In this document: one piece after another, positions 1-10,587 of the stretch
Numbering within the stretch: position 1 is the stretch's first letter
Layout of the letters: every line of letters begins with the position of its first letter
NCBI GenBank assembly: GCA_036927565.1
Contig: JAYESD010000001.1
Location: 14,198,001-14,262,000, forward strand
Source of the DNA: Tuctoria greenei
Lineage: Eukaryota; Streptophyta; Magnoliopsida; Poales; Poaceae
Length of the DNA: 64,000 nt
Direction of reading: 5' to 3'
The notes under the pieces: model-generated
Databases searched by the model: none
What the model was told of the DNA's origin: nothing
Seen by the model: only the letters and a program-made list of their open reading frames with translations
Program-made: the position numbers and the translations under genes

Positions 1-640
1 TAGTAACAGCAGTATATTCCCTATTTCTGTCATCGGCCTTGCATATGCCACATAATTCTCTATTAGGGGCAAGATTTAGCTATATTTGGTTAAGTTGACC
101 AAATTTGGCTAATTTTGGCTAAGTTACATTAGATATAGTTATACTTGACTAATTTTGACTAAGTTATGATATATTTAGCTATATTTGGCTACTTTTGCTT
201 AGAGTTAGCTATGCTAGACTAAGTTTGGCTAAGTTTGCTTTTATTTCTCTAAGTTTCATTTGAGCAATTGTAGCTAATCTGTGCTACCAAAGATGTCTGC
301 ACTTGTGGCTCCATCAGCTTCATTTGAGCAATTGTACCTAATCTGAGCTACCAAAGTTATGCTATATTTAGCTCTGAAGCCAAACAAAAGTTGCTGTCCA
401 ACTCATTTGTGATGCCAGGAGCATCCTCACGCCCATATCTAGGTAACACTAGGTGTGGCGATGGAGTCTGAGCATATGATGCCGATCTCTATGATACAAG
501 AATTTAGTTAGACCTATATAACTTCAAAAATGTGTTTTGGCTAAATTTACTTAATTGAGCCAAAATTGAGAAAATTTGTTTTAAATATGACCAAATTTAG
601 GTATGCCATTTATTAGATTTTTTGTCTTATTAGATCTAGC
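1..640 (+). other. CACTA internal non-coding region with short degenerate repeats
   Basis: AT-rich sequence made largely of diverged copies of a word like GGCTAAGTTTGGCTAATTTT (dense at about 80-250 and again at 535-600), with a second duplicated word around 250-280 and 310-340 (TTTCATTTGAGCAATTGTA). No open frame of note. It precedes the first recognisable exon and may hold its promoter or an upstream intron. Confidence 0.5.
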
Positions 641-3600
641 ATGGAAAGCCCTAAGAAGACTGGTCCTGATAGTAACAACAAAGAAGACAATATGGAGTTT
701 ACTGACTCCAGCAGTTCAGGCTCCTATCACAGTCCTTCGGATCCTTTTCCGAATATAAAAATTAAAAAGACTTCAGTGGATCTAGACCCGAAATATGATC
801 CTGCCGACGAGGTATGGATCACGAATCTTAACTTCAGCAGTTCAAGTTAATGTTGGTTGTCAAGTATACGAAGTCTTATAATTTTTTTCTACCTAGATTA
901 ATCTCGAAGACAATGAGGTGACATCGGCTCCTAAAACCGCAGAAGGTTCACCAATGGATGAATCCTCAGCTTCACTCAAGCGGAAACGAGGGCAACGAGG
1001 TCCCAATAAGGGTCCATTGGACCGCATCATGTACATAACAAGGGTCGGTCCAGGTGGGCTTCCCCAAGAACCACTGGATTCAGTTACCAAGTACCGTAAT
1101 GCATGCGGTTTTCTTGTTAGGGAGGTTGTGCCGATCACAACCGAGAATTGGAGGAAATTACCCGAGCAGACCAAGAATGAGTTGTGGGAAATGATAAAGA
1201 AACAATTCAAGTTCCCGAAAGGCACAGAAGAAGCTGTAAAGAAAGCAACATTGGTCTCTTGCGGCAAGAAGTTTCGATGCTGGAAGAGTGAAATGAATGC
1301 TTATGTTAAGGCCAATAAGGTCCCTAGCCCGAGGAAGATGGGAAAAATCACACAAGCTCAGTGGCAAGAGTTTGTTCGTCAAAAGAGCACACCTGATGCT
1401 AAAGCTCTAAGTGCAACTAGGTCAGAGCTTGCAAAAAAGAACAAATACCATCATCGCTTGGGGTCTGCCGGATATGGCCCCAAAGTCCAGAAATGGAATA
1501 AGATAATAGACGGAATTCTTAGTAAGGGCAATCCTCACCCATTAGAAGGGTGCGATGAGCGAACTCAACGCTGGGTCTTTGCTCGGTCAGGTTTGACCAG
1601 CGAGGGCAAACTTGAAAAGCCCGACTCTCTGAATGAAGTAGAGGATAAAATGAAAGAAGTAATTGAAAAGCAACAGAAGGGTCTCTTCAAGCCGAAGAGG
1701 GAGAATGACCAACTTACCGCTATCTTGGGAAACCCTGAACACAGCGGACGGGTTCGAGCGGTCTCTTCTCAAATGTATTGGCTAGATGGTTTCCCTAAAG
1801 ATAAAGACACATATAGAAGACGTGAGAAGTTTAAGAAAACACTTGATGAAACAATTGCTCAAAAGGTCAAAGAAAATATGCAAGAAATAATGGAACAACT
1901 TAGACAATCAGGACAATTAGTGGCACCGAGTACAATGATGGTTCCGGTGCAAAAGGAGCAATTAGTATCTCCAACTGCCTACCCTAGCAGCGTTGGTTCC
2001 GTGCCAGGCTCAGGGTCAGCCCATAAGTTCCCTGTCGATGATATTGCTAACGACAAATCTTGTCGTCTTCTTGTCCCGATAGGCAGAGCAGGGAACAAAA
2101 CCAAACAGGTTACCACTGCTATGGCAAAGCCTGATCGTGACTTCAACGTGAGTCCACTTCCGTTGTATTATTCTGTGGTGCAAGTTCTTCAGATCATTGA
2201 TAATGATTATGAAGATTATGAAATAGACCACGTCACACCTGAGGGGATCGCGACTCTGGGGCAGGCTGTCAACCAATTAATCCTTTGGCACCGACGCGAT
2301 ATCGTGTTGGACGATGAGCCAATTTCTAGCCCCGTCGCATCTCCAAATACTGCAACCCCATCTTCTAAGGCGAAAGTGCATGAAGATCCACTCCCAGTCC
2401 GGGAAGATCCACTCCCCCTATGTCTGAGCAAGGATGATGATATCCAAGAGCAACAAGTTGGACAACAACTTCAAGCAGTACGAGAGCAAGCTGTTGCTAG
2501 TAAAGAGCAACTAGTTGAGCAACAGCTTGAAGTAGTACTAGAGCCAGCTGCTGGGAGTAAAGAGCAATCAGTTGAACAACAGGTTTAACAACAAGCCAGT
2601 GTCTAACTTCCGACGACTACTCCTCGATCATCAGTGCCTGTCAAAGTTAGCTCATACGAAAATAAGAAACCTTCATCAGAAGTGACAAAGTATTTGGAAG
2701 CTATGAAGGAAAATATTAAAAAATCGAGTGCATCTCGTTCTTCTCATGAGCCAGCATTAGAAGATATCGAGGAGTGGGAAGAAGACGGTGTCATGTATAA
2801 TCGGCGGACGGCTTTAGTTAAACCAGGAGTTCCAATATACAAGCTTGAGGATGTTCCTCCTAAATTTGAGAATGGGAAGCCGTTAATGACATCTGTACAA
2901 CTTAGCAAACAACCCGTCGCGCTCAGAAGAATGCATGAGTGGTACATCACTGCCAGCACAAAATATGGTCTTGATTGCGTCACATTTCGTATTCCAAAAG
3001 AAGCATTCTGGAGCACTGGAGTAGATAAACGAGTCATTTTATTTGACGAGCTGCTTTCCCTTTTCCATCGGGGCATGCTCGAAATCAACCTGCTGCTCGT
3101 CTGGTGCTTGTAAGTGCTCTAATATTTTGTATTTGCTTTTCTTACTACACGCATACGCATTTCATGAGATTATAACAATTCTGGACTTCTTCAATAGGAT
3201 GCAATACATGGATAATGAAAAGTTGGCGCACAAGACAGGTATCCTTGACCCTACTAGGATTGCAAAGTCGCTATTCGACGTCCAGGCGAATCGAGAATCA
3301 AGCCAGTACAAACACATGAAAAAAAAAAAGATTTTGAAAGAGCAATTGCAAAACTTAAGAAGGATAGAAAGGCAGAAGTTTCAGCTTACATAGGACATGC
3401 GATGTTTAACTTTGTCAGAGACGGCCAGGACCTCGTAAAGGCTCCGTACCACTTCGAGTAAGTTCGACACATGGCATTGAAATAGCAATTATTGGTAATT
3501 GTTAACACGTGTGTTTGTATGTTTGCAGTAATCACTACATAATGATCTTCATCAAGCCGACGCAGGGAATGGCAACAGTCTTGGACTCGGCCGATTACCC

Positions 3601-4357
3601 ACCAGATCGTTACAAAGATTTCCTTTCCATTTTGAAAAAGTACGTTTATTCAATAATTTTAATTTACGCACATTTAGAATGTGTTGACAAGTTTTATATG
3701 ACATTTCTTGTATTACAGCGCTTGGCGGTTTTACGCGGGACAGCTTGGCGGTCAAAGACCTCCTAATACGAATGCATTGGACATTAAAACGTATTATGCT
3801 TGTCCGAAGCAGCCTGCTGGGAGTGTCTTATGCGGGTATTATGTATGCGAGCATCTTTGGACCGCCGCCGTATATAGAGTCAATCGTGAGGATGTAAGTT
3901 ATCCTTAATGTCGATACCTTATTTTCTTACTTTTGTGTTTCATTTTCATTGTAACTAGCATAGTTTAATGCTTATATTCTCTGCTGTTCAATATTACCAG
4001 AAACATTATTTTTATATTTTGATTCCAACTTCAAAATTCAATTGCTCATAGTACAACTGCTCCAAAAATAGCTACTAAATTCTTGTATACTCTCACTTTG
4101 ATCTATACTTTGAGATTGTTCAAACCAACACATTTTAAACCTTGTTATGTGTTATATTGCAGCACAAGAAGAATCTGAACGAAGAATGGCCGGTTTGTAG
4201 AAGTATTCCTGATGGAGGAGCCGACAGGATTGCTTCTGAACTCTGTCAGTTCATTCGTCGCGAAATTTTGCACAAAACGGGGAAGTTCTTTGATAAGAGA
4301 GGTTCAACAGCTGATGTGCCAGAACTTTGCGACTATACCAATCTAAACAGTTTTTAG
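641..4357 (+). pseudogene. CACTA transposase (Ptta/En/Spm domain) with C-terminal Ulp1-like protease, six exons
   Basis: Exons by GT/AG borders with matching phase: 641-811, 897-3109, 3198-3457, 3529-3639, 3719-3893, 4163-4357 (TAG). Exon 1 is acidic and Ser-rich. Exon 2 carries a basic stretch (KRKRGQRGPNKGP) and a domain typical of the plant Ptta/En/Spm transposase family (motifs HHRLGSAGYGP, ERTQRWVFARSG, HSGRVRAVSSQMYW), then Gln/Glu-rich repeats (EQQ...SKEQ). Later exons encode a C48 cysteine-protease-like fold. Damage: two in-frame TAA stops in exon 2 (2586 and 2604) and a one-base shift at the A-run near 3320-3330 of exon 4, after which the correct reading continues in another frame. 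All splice phases fit only if these are treated as lesions. By family the protein would act in the nucleus on the element's own subterminal repeats. A further 5' exon before 641 is possible. Confidence 0.75.
3198..4357 (+). pseudogene. Ulp1/SENP-like C48 protease module of the CACTA gene (exons 3-6)
   Basis: This part of the gene above shows the protease signature: NHYIMIFIKP with the His of the triad, then VLDSADY with the Asp, then CPKQPAGSVLCGYYVCEHL with the Gln of the oxyanion hole and the catalytic Cys (LCGYY). Order and spacing match Ulp1-type SUMO proteases captured by plant CACTA and Mutator elements. The catalytic residues are kept although the A-run shift upstream would remove them from the protein. 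Host Ulp1 genes were considered, but the exon chain is continuous with the transposase domain and lies inside the element. Confidence 0.75.
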
Positions 4358-4559
4358 TGAAAACTTGTAAACTTTGAGATGAAATTGTATCTGTAACTTG
4401 TGTGTATGTATATTGTTTTAGTGAAATTGACTTCTGTGATGATAATATTGTTGTCTTTTGTTCTGTGATGATTGTTGTTTTTTGTTCTGTGATTATATTG
4501 AATTGACCTGGAAATTAGAAATAACAGCAGTAGTACTGCATGACTGTGAAAAACAATTA

Positions 4560-5312
4560 TCACAGGCGGCTAGATACAAGTAAAGAAACATCTGTGATAA
4601 CCTAATTTTCACAGGCGGTGTCTGTTATGGTAGAAACCGGCTGCGTTAAAGGGTCTTCACAGACGGCTGATATAGGTAAACTCCGTCTGTGATAACACCA
4701 TTATCATAGACGGGTTAGTTATGCTTCAATAACCGTCTGTAAAGACACATTATCATTGACGGTTAGTTATGCTTCAAAACCCGCCTGTGAAGACATATTA
4801 TCATAGGCGGTTAGTTATGCTTCAAAATCCGCCTGTGAATACACATTATCATAGACGGTTAGTTATGCTTCAATACCCGACTGTGAAGACTCATTATCAT
4901 AGGCGGTTAGTTATGCTTCAAAATCCGCCTGTGAAGACAAATTATCATTGGCGGTTAGTTATGCTTCAATACCCGCCTGTGAAGACTTCTTATCATAGAC
5001 GGTTAGTTATTCTTCAATAACCGTCTGTGATAAGATGTTTATCACAGACCGTTATATATGCTGCACGACCCGTCTGTGATAAAGTATTTTCACAGACGGC
5101 TAGCCTAAGTAAAGAACCGCCTATGATAATCGGTCTTCACAGGCGGCTATCCTTAGTGAAGAACCGCCTATGATAATTAGTCTTCACAGGCGGTTTCACT
5201 TCTCCGCCTGTGAAATTGCGGATTATCACAGACTCTTCGTTTCAGGCGGTTTTAAAAGTCGTCTGTGATAATAGGTTTGGAGCCGTCTGTGATGAGGCTT
5301 ATTGTAGCAGTG
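4560..5312 (+). repeat. CACTA subterminal repeat array and 3' terminal inverted repeat
   Basis: More than twenty copies, in both orientations, of a word close to ATCACAGACGG/CCGTCTGTGAT or its variant CACAGGCGG/CCGCCTGTGA. From 4740 to 5030 they form a regular tandem of about 57-62 bp per unit (each with GGTTAGTTATGCTTCAA). In CACTA elements such repeats bind the TNPA-like protein. The tandem is read through by a spurious 83-residue frame (4769-5020) that I do not regard as coding. Confidence 0.85.
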
Positions 5313-6534
5313 TGACTGTCAGCCTGTTGGCACTATTCTTTTGTTTGTGTATACTTCTGTTGGGTGTGACAGCAGATAGAGCGTTGTAATCACTTGCCGC
5401 TCATACACATCGCTATCTCGGAAGTGAAAGATTCCACACGGCAGGCCAGTTAGCCGAGCTTGATGATCCCAGTTTATTTGATAGCGCCAGTAACAGGCAT
5501 CGACCACTACTAATACCAATATAATCGAAGTATGGCAGTTAGTTATTTCAAAAAAAAAAAGTGTGGCAGTTATGTACTGCTAAGTGGAAGACCACTTTGC
5601 CGGTATGGATGGATATATTCGATCGATCGGCAGACTGCGATGGCAAGACGCCATGAATCGCAAGTGGAGCCACGCCTGGATGCGCACTTGCATTGGGTTT
5701 TTCGCCGGGCGGCAGTAGAGATGCCTTTGCGGCGTCGTTGTTGTGCTTGTTGACGTAGTACGCTTGGTCGCGCGTCGCCGGCCACAACGAAAGTCTTCGT
5801 GGCAGCATTCGCAAAGGAACACTACCGCCAGTAGCAGCAAGGTCAGCGCCTCGCCGGCGCCGGCCGCCTGCGTACGTGATAGCCGCGGAAGCACGCACAA
5901 AATCGTTCGGCCTTCGGCGCTTGGGGTCAACCGGATAACCGACGACCCCGTGTGCGTGTGTGCGAGGGTGCCTTCGCGGCCGCTTCGACCACAGAAACGA
6001 TCGAGTGCCGGAAGTGGGTGGGGGGTGGCCGGCCGCCGACGCCGTCACGTATGACCGCGGTAGCCGGCGGGAGGTTGGCTTTGGCGGGCCCCTAGCCGGC
6101 TAGCCCTACTCGGCCACAGATGTGGGGCAGTTTGTAGGACGATGCGTTCGTGGACTTTGCTTGTTCTCTTTACTCTTTAGATAGACGCTCGAGGAGGAAG
6201 CAAAATATCTGGCGTTGCGTCGGTTGTGCTGCCGTTGGTGCCGAAAGTGACAACGCGCCACGCGAGCGCGGAGGGGTACGTACGTGGTCGCGCACGCGCG
6301 TGCCTGCCCCTCCCTCCCGGCGCGCGGGCATAATGCGCCCAAAAGGAGAGGTCCAATGGCGCCCGGCGTCTCGAGCCGATCTCTTCCGTTTTGTCATATC
6401 TTCTCTGGAAGAATATGGGATTGTTGTTTGTGCTCGGCGGCCGCATGGCTGGCGCGCATGCATCCATTTGCATCGAGCCATACCGAGCTTAAGTGGTACA
6501 GGCGTACGGCTGAGCTGTTGCTATGAGCTAGGAG
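5313..6534. other. Unassigned segment between CACTA and copia elements, GC-rich from about 5640 to 6480
   Basis: No sequence here repeats elsewhere in the window. The 5640-6480 stretch is rich in GC and CpG (runs such as GGCCGGCCGCCGACGCCG near 6030), unlike the CpG-depleted, TpG-rich old elements nearby. Overlapping open frames occur on both strands (longest 5548-6048 minus, 166 codons), which is expected from base composition alone, and none shows a domain I recognise. It may be low-copy host DNA, such as the first exon or promoter of a lost or neighbouring gene, or part of an element not otherwise sampled here. Confidence 0.4.
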
Positions 6535-7034
6535 TGTTAGAGATTAATTAATTAAGTTGATCACAGGTGATTTGGAGTTGGTTACGGGAGTAATCAACTC
6601 AATCTCCTAACCTCCTCCTATGTTCTGATTGGGAACAAAACCCAACAGAATCTGTTGCGGTGGGCCCACTCACCTGCTCCTTCATCTATAAATAGATAAG
6701 CACCCCTCTAAGAAAAAGTAATACGTGGATTGCCTCTTCTAAGATTTACATGCTCCAAACCTAAGAGGTTCCGATGATCTAGAAGGAGAAAGCTGGAGAA
6801 GGTTTTTCTATCCTCCATCGCCGACGAACCTGCACCAGAGAAGGAGATCGTCGGTTCTGCACCACCATGTCGTTATGTTCTTCGCCAGCAACTTCATCAA
6901 CAGCACTAGGTACTCTCTCAGGTGCAGATTCCCCTCTCTGTTCCCGCTTGCTACCTTGCTATGCCTCGTTGTGTTCTCTGTACAACCCTCGACCGAGCCT
7001 AATCACCAATTAGTCACTAAGTTAATTTCTATCA
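6535..7034 (+). repeat. Putative 5' LTR of K1, with TATA box
   Basis: Starts TGTTAGAG and ends TCTATCA just before the primer binding site. A TATA box (TCTATAAATAG, about 6686-6695) lies 155 bp into the block, and a purine-rich leader follows, in the order U3, R, U5. Only one copy is in the window, so the ends rest on termini and position alone. Confidence 0.55.
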
Positions 7035-7050
7035 ATGGTAATCAGAGCCA
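7035..7050 (+). other. Primer binding site of K1, imperfect initiator-Met type
   Basis: ATGGTAATCAGAGCCA is the common plant TGGTATCAGAGC site (complement of the 3' end of initiator tRNA-Met) with an inserted base. It touches the proposed LTR end. Confidence 0.6.
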
Positions 7051-8994
7051 CCTAGTTGGTTTTAGGCTTCGGCCACCTTAGCTAAACACCTTAGACTTGA
7101 TCGGTTGATAAATTCAGTGAGATCAACTTGGATCTCACACTCTAGGACATGATCCTACAACATATAAGAAGGAGGTGGATCTGACTAAGGAGATTAGGGT
7201 TCTAATCCCAAAATCAGAACACGATTAGGGTTTCTAAATCCTAATTAGGACCCAACTCGGGTCAAATTAGATGCAAATTAGGACTCAATTCGGGTTGTGG
7301 AATTGGATTGAATCAAACTCAGCACTAAAACAAGATCAGACTCCACGTAAGAGTAAAAAACCAAAGCCATTCAAAAATTGTGCTTATATTCGAGAGGAGA
7401 ATAGAACATATCTCAGTCTGGCCTTTGATCCTCCTCGCCGATGCCTTGCGCTCGTTGGAGTTCATCGCCACCGCACTCTAGGGTCAACTCCTCTTCGGAG
7501 CACCCTGGATCTGCGCTGTCTTAGCCGGTCAATGGCACCACGCCGAGCCGCTCAACGGCGGCGCGCTCACCCAACAGTGAGCATCGCTTGCCGACGAGAG
7601 GGCCGTAATGGCGCCACCGGGTCTTAGTCCTCGCCGAGGAGGGTCTGACCCTAACCCTAGCGCGAGTTTTTACCCTCACGACGTTTGGCCACCAAGCTCA
7701 TGTCGACGGCAGTAACACCGTTCGGGGTACCTGTGCACACCGGAGTTGCGCTACGGCGGCGCAGGGAACCACCCACCGACGGCAGATCTTAGTCACCTCA
7801 GCAGCACTGTTTTCTCGATCTACCTCTTTCTTTGTGGGGACGAAGGGGTACTGGGGAGGCAAAAGAATGAATTAGGGTTTCCAGAAACCAGCCTAAGTAT
7901 CTTAGTCTGAAGAACCTCATCCGTTCATGGCATGATCAGTGGCTGGGATTTTTTGGCCCTCACCGCGGGTTAAATCCTAGGCGTTCACTTAGATCGTGCG
8001 ATCTTCATTAAGCGGCACACGCGTGTCGAGCCACCAGCCCGTGCGGGAGGGCGCAACGGGCCGTTGGGTTGCCCTTCTATTTTAGACGTAATTTCCCTTT
8101 TTCCTTAGCATGTCGGTGGGCTGAGTTAGGGGGAGACCGGGCCGTAGAGGCTAGTTTTTCCCTTTCTTTTTCGTGGGATTTTCAAGGGTTTTTAGATTTG
8201 GGCCATGGGCCCTATCAGTGGGGGGAATAGGCTGTTGGGCTAGCTTTTCCCTTTTATTTTTCAGAATTTTAATATCTTCTCAGATATGGGCCTCTCGGCC
8301 TATTATCTTAGTGGGCTGGTTCCTTATTATGGGCCACCTGAAAATTTTAGTTTCCTTCTCTGAATTATATTCAGTAAGCTGGGCCAACATCAGGGCCCTT
8401 TTGGGCCATAATTAGTTGTGGGTATTTTAGTATTTTTCTGTTTTTTATTTTATAAAATATAAATATTGGCAATAATTTTATGTAGGACCCACTGATTGAA
8501 TTAAATGGTTGTAGATCATTTTAGTAAAATATTAAATAGTATTTTCCATTCTACGGAAAATAAAATTAGTATTTATGTTTTGCAGAAAATAAAATTGGTA
8601 TTTTCTGATTTCCTCCAGAAAATAAAATTAGTTTTCTGAGTCAGAGGAATTTTAGTCTTGAACTAAAATTCAATAATTAGAATAATGGGCATTATATTTT
8701 TAGTGATTTTAGCATGGGATAAAATCAATATATACATCTAAGTAATTTTGGTCATTTTAGGGAATTCTGTTAAGTTTCATATTTTAGTATGCCCATTATT
8801 TAGCTTCCGCTGTGTTATTCAGTTATGCATAGTGATCTTTTGTTAAGTAGCTAACTTGAAAAACAAAATTAAGCTATGCTCTCAGTTTATAAAGTTTCAT
8901 AGCGATTTTGTTAAGTAGCCAACGTGAAAGATAAAATTATTATGTTCTAAATCATTAAGTTGCATTCAATTATGTTACTTAGTTTTTCATTCAC
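7051..8994 (+). other. K1 leader, non-coding
   Basis: Long region between primer site and gag. The part at 7400-7660 is GC-rich with an open frame (7271-7627) that shows no domain. The part at 8400-8990 is AT-rich and holds small internal repeats: three copies of an AGAAAATAAAATT-like word at 8556-8630, and a direct repeat of about 39 bp (TTGTTAAGTAGC, then TGAAA and AAAATTA) at 8834-8872 and 8903-8941. Gag is presumed to start at 8995. Confidence 0.4.
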
Positions 8995-9581
8995 ATGATT
9001 CCTTCATCATCAGTTCAACACTCAGTTACCTCTCTACCATTGAGCCTCTTCGAAGTTAATTATGACTCACGGAGAGAGAAGTTGAAGATTGCTTTGGCAG
9101 TCTCTAAATTAGATGTGGCAATAATTAGTCCTTGCCTACTAAGCTTCAAGTTCCTATACCTATGACTCGAGAGACTGATGAGTCTTTTGACTTGAGAAAT
9201 GAACAATTCCTTAGTCTTATGCACATTAATGAGATTGAGCTAGCTAAGTGGGACCACTCAAATAAGCTGGTTTTATTAATAATTAAAGGTTCCATCACTA
9301 AGGCTATTCGAGAAGCAATTCCCGAATGCGACACTGCTACTCAGTACCTCAATGATTTTGAGAGACAGTTTGCTAGCTCCACTAAGTCCCTTAGTGTTGT
9401 TGACCCTATCAACCACACTAATGGAAATTATAAAGGCAAGAATAAGGTTTCATGGACACATTCTTCCCAAAAGAATGTGAAGATAGACAAAAGTAAGTGT
9501 TACTTTTGTAAGCAAGAAGGGCACTACCAGAAGGATTGCGTAGGCTTCCTCAAATGGTGTCATAAGAAGGGTAATACTTAG
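8995..9581 (+). pseudogene. Copia-type gag of K1
   Basis: The presumed start at 8995 gives an N-terminus with LPLSLFEVNYDSRREKLKIA. Around 9110-9135 the reading moves to the frame that continues from 9132, so there is a frameshift. Downstream are a capsid-like part (FDLRNEQF, WDHSNKLVLLIIKGSI, AIPECDTATQYL) and a zinc knuckle CYFCKQEGHYQKDC (C-x2-C-x4-H-x4-C, about 9500-9541) followed by FLKWCHKKG, a typical copia gag tail. A TAG closes the frame at 9579. It would have formed the virus-like particle and bound genomic RNA. The 120 bp after the stop show no protease before T1 cuts in. Confidence 0.65.
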
Positions 9582-9702
9582 TTCATAATTCTCTTTTTTC
9601 AATATATTTTCAATTTACTTGTTAGATTGACTTAGTTGCAATTGTGCAAAATTTGTGCAGAGATTAAGTATGAGGAGGATTATAAGAGGAGGGATAAGGG
9701 TT

Positions 9703-10568
9703 TGTCGAAGTATTTTTGCGACACTTCCACTGCACCTGCTAAGGAGCAGCCCGTGGAGGTTCTTTTTAGGAGGGGTGAATTTCTTGGAACTACGAGCTAG
9801 ATGAACACGGAGGATTTTTACGTAGTTCGAGCCGCCAGAAGGCGTAATACCCTACATCCACACGGGGTTGTGTTGTATTTATAAGCGACGTGTTAGAGAA
9901 CCCCCCTTTTTTGTCGTGGCTGTCTGGTCCTTTTATAGGTGAAGGGCCTGCAGGTTACATTATGACTGAGGCCCAATAGGTGGTCCCAGGTTAATTAGTC
10001 ATAAAAGTGTATTAACGTGCTATTAATAACACTTTATGGTCTTGATGGTGCACTAACGTGTCCTGATGACACGTTAATGGTATTCATGGTGCACTAAGGT
10101 GTCTTGATGACACATTAATGTTGTGTTGATGGCGCTTTAATGCGGTCTTGAGTGTACACGTTGCCTTTTGGAGCTACGGGACGCGCAGTGGTGGCATCGG
10201 ACCTCTCTTCAACGGAGAGACTAGGTCCAGAGTCCTTGGGACGCATGGCAGCACCGAAGGTTCGGAGCCGCGAACTACGTGGTAGCACTGGAGACACCCT
10301 TGGCAGGGAGGCAGGTCCGGAGCCGTGGGTCGCGTGGAAGCACCGAAGGTCCAGAGCTACGGAGCACGTGGAAGCACCGGAGCCACCCTTGACAGGGAGG
10401 CAGATCCGGAGCTACAGACACGTGGCAGTACTGGAGCCACCATAGTAGGGAGGTAGGTCTGGAGTGCGGGACACGTGGTAGCTTCTTGGTACTTCCCCTC
10501 TTGGAAGGTGGAACCCAACGTCTTGTCTTCCTTGTATGTGAGGGTACACAATCTGTAGGGTATTGACA
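9703..10568 (-). repeat. 3' LTR of T1
   Basis: 866 bp. On the minus strand it holds repeated CTCCGG-type words with CACGTG boxes (about 10160-10480), a TATA-like TATAAATA (9876-9883, minus strand), and near its end GTAGGGTATTACGCC, which also occurs in the T2 LTR at 58529. Its last bases AAGTGTCG...ACTTCGACA match the T2 LTR end. Confidence 0.7.
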
Positions 10569-10587
10569 GTGGCCCCCGGGCCCACCT
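10569..10587 (-). other. Polypurine tract of T1
   Basis: On the minus strand this reads AGGTGGGCCCGGGGGCCAC, directly before the LTR start. The plus-strand primer of T2 at 63878-63897 differs by one or two bases. Confidence 0.65.

Larger units (their letters stand above)
1..5312 (+). mobile_element. CACTA (En/Spm-type) DNA transposon, 3' part
   Basis: The right end is seen directly: a dense array of short CACAGACGG/CCGTCTGTG motifs (from about 4560) ends in TTGTAGCAGTG at 5302-5312, the reverse complement of the CACTGCTACAA terminus of grass CACTA elements. The next three bases, TGA, would be the right copy of the usual 3-bp target duplication. The left terminus and any TNP2-type transposase lie before the window. 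The enclosed gene joins a Ptta/En/Spm transposase-like domain to a Ulp1-like protease, a known arrangement in plant CACTA elements. The element is decayed: the gene has in-frame stops and a frameshift. A fossil or a non-autonomous derivative is the likely status. Confidence 0.85.
6535..9702 (+). mobile_element. Copia-like LTR retrotransposon K1, 5' part, interrupted by T1
   Basis: A 500-bp LTR-like block (TGTTAG...TATCA) is followed directly by a primer-binding-site-like sequence, a 2-kb leader, and a decayed gag with a CCHC zinc knuckle. The element stops at 9702 where the minus-strand LTR of T1 begins with TGTCGAAG. Its pol and 3' LTR are not in the window and are predicted to lie beyond the right end if the nesting is as proposed. 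Assignment to Ty1/copia rests on the gag style and the primer site; the lineage is not clear. Confidence 0.55.

Noticed and set aside
3529..3893. A host Ulp1/SENP SUMO protease gene fragment
   Set aside because: The exons continue in phase from the transposase exons and lie inside the CACTA borders, where Ulp1-like modules are known passengers.
5548..6048. 166-codon minus-strand open frame with a possible hydrophobic stretch in an overlapping frame
   Set aside because: Several frames are open at once on both strands, as expected for GC-rich DNA. No start context, domain or splice pattern supports one of them.
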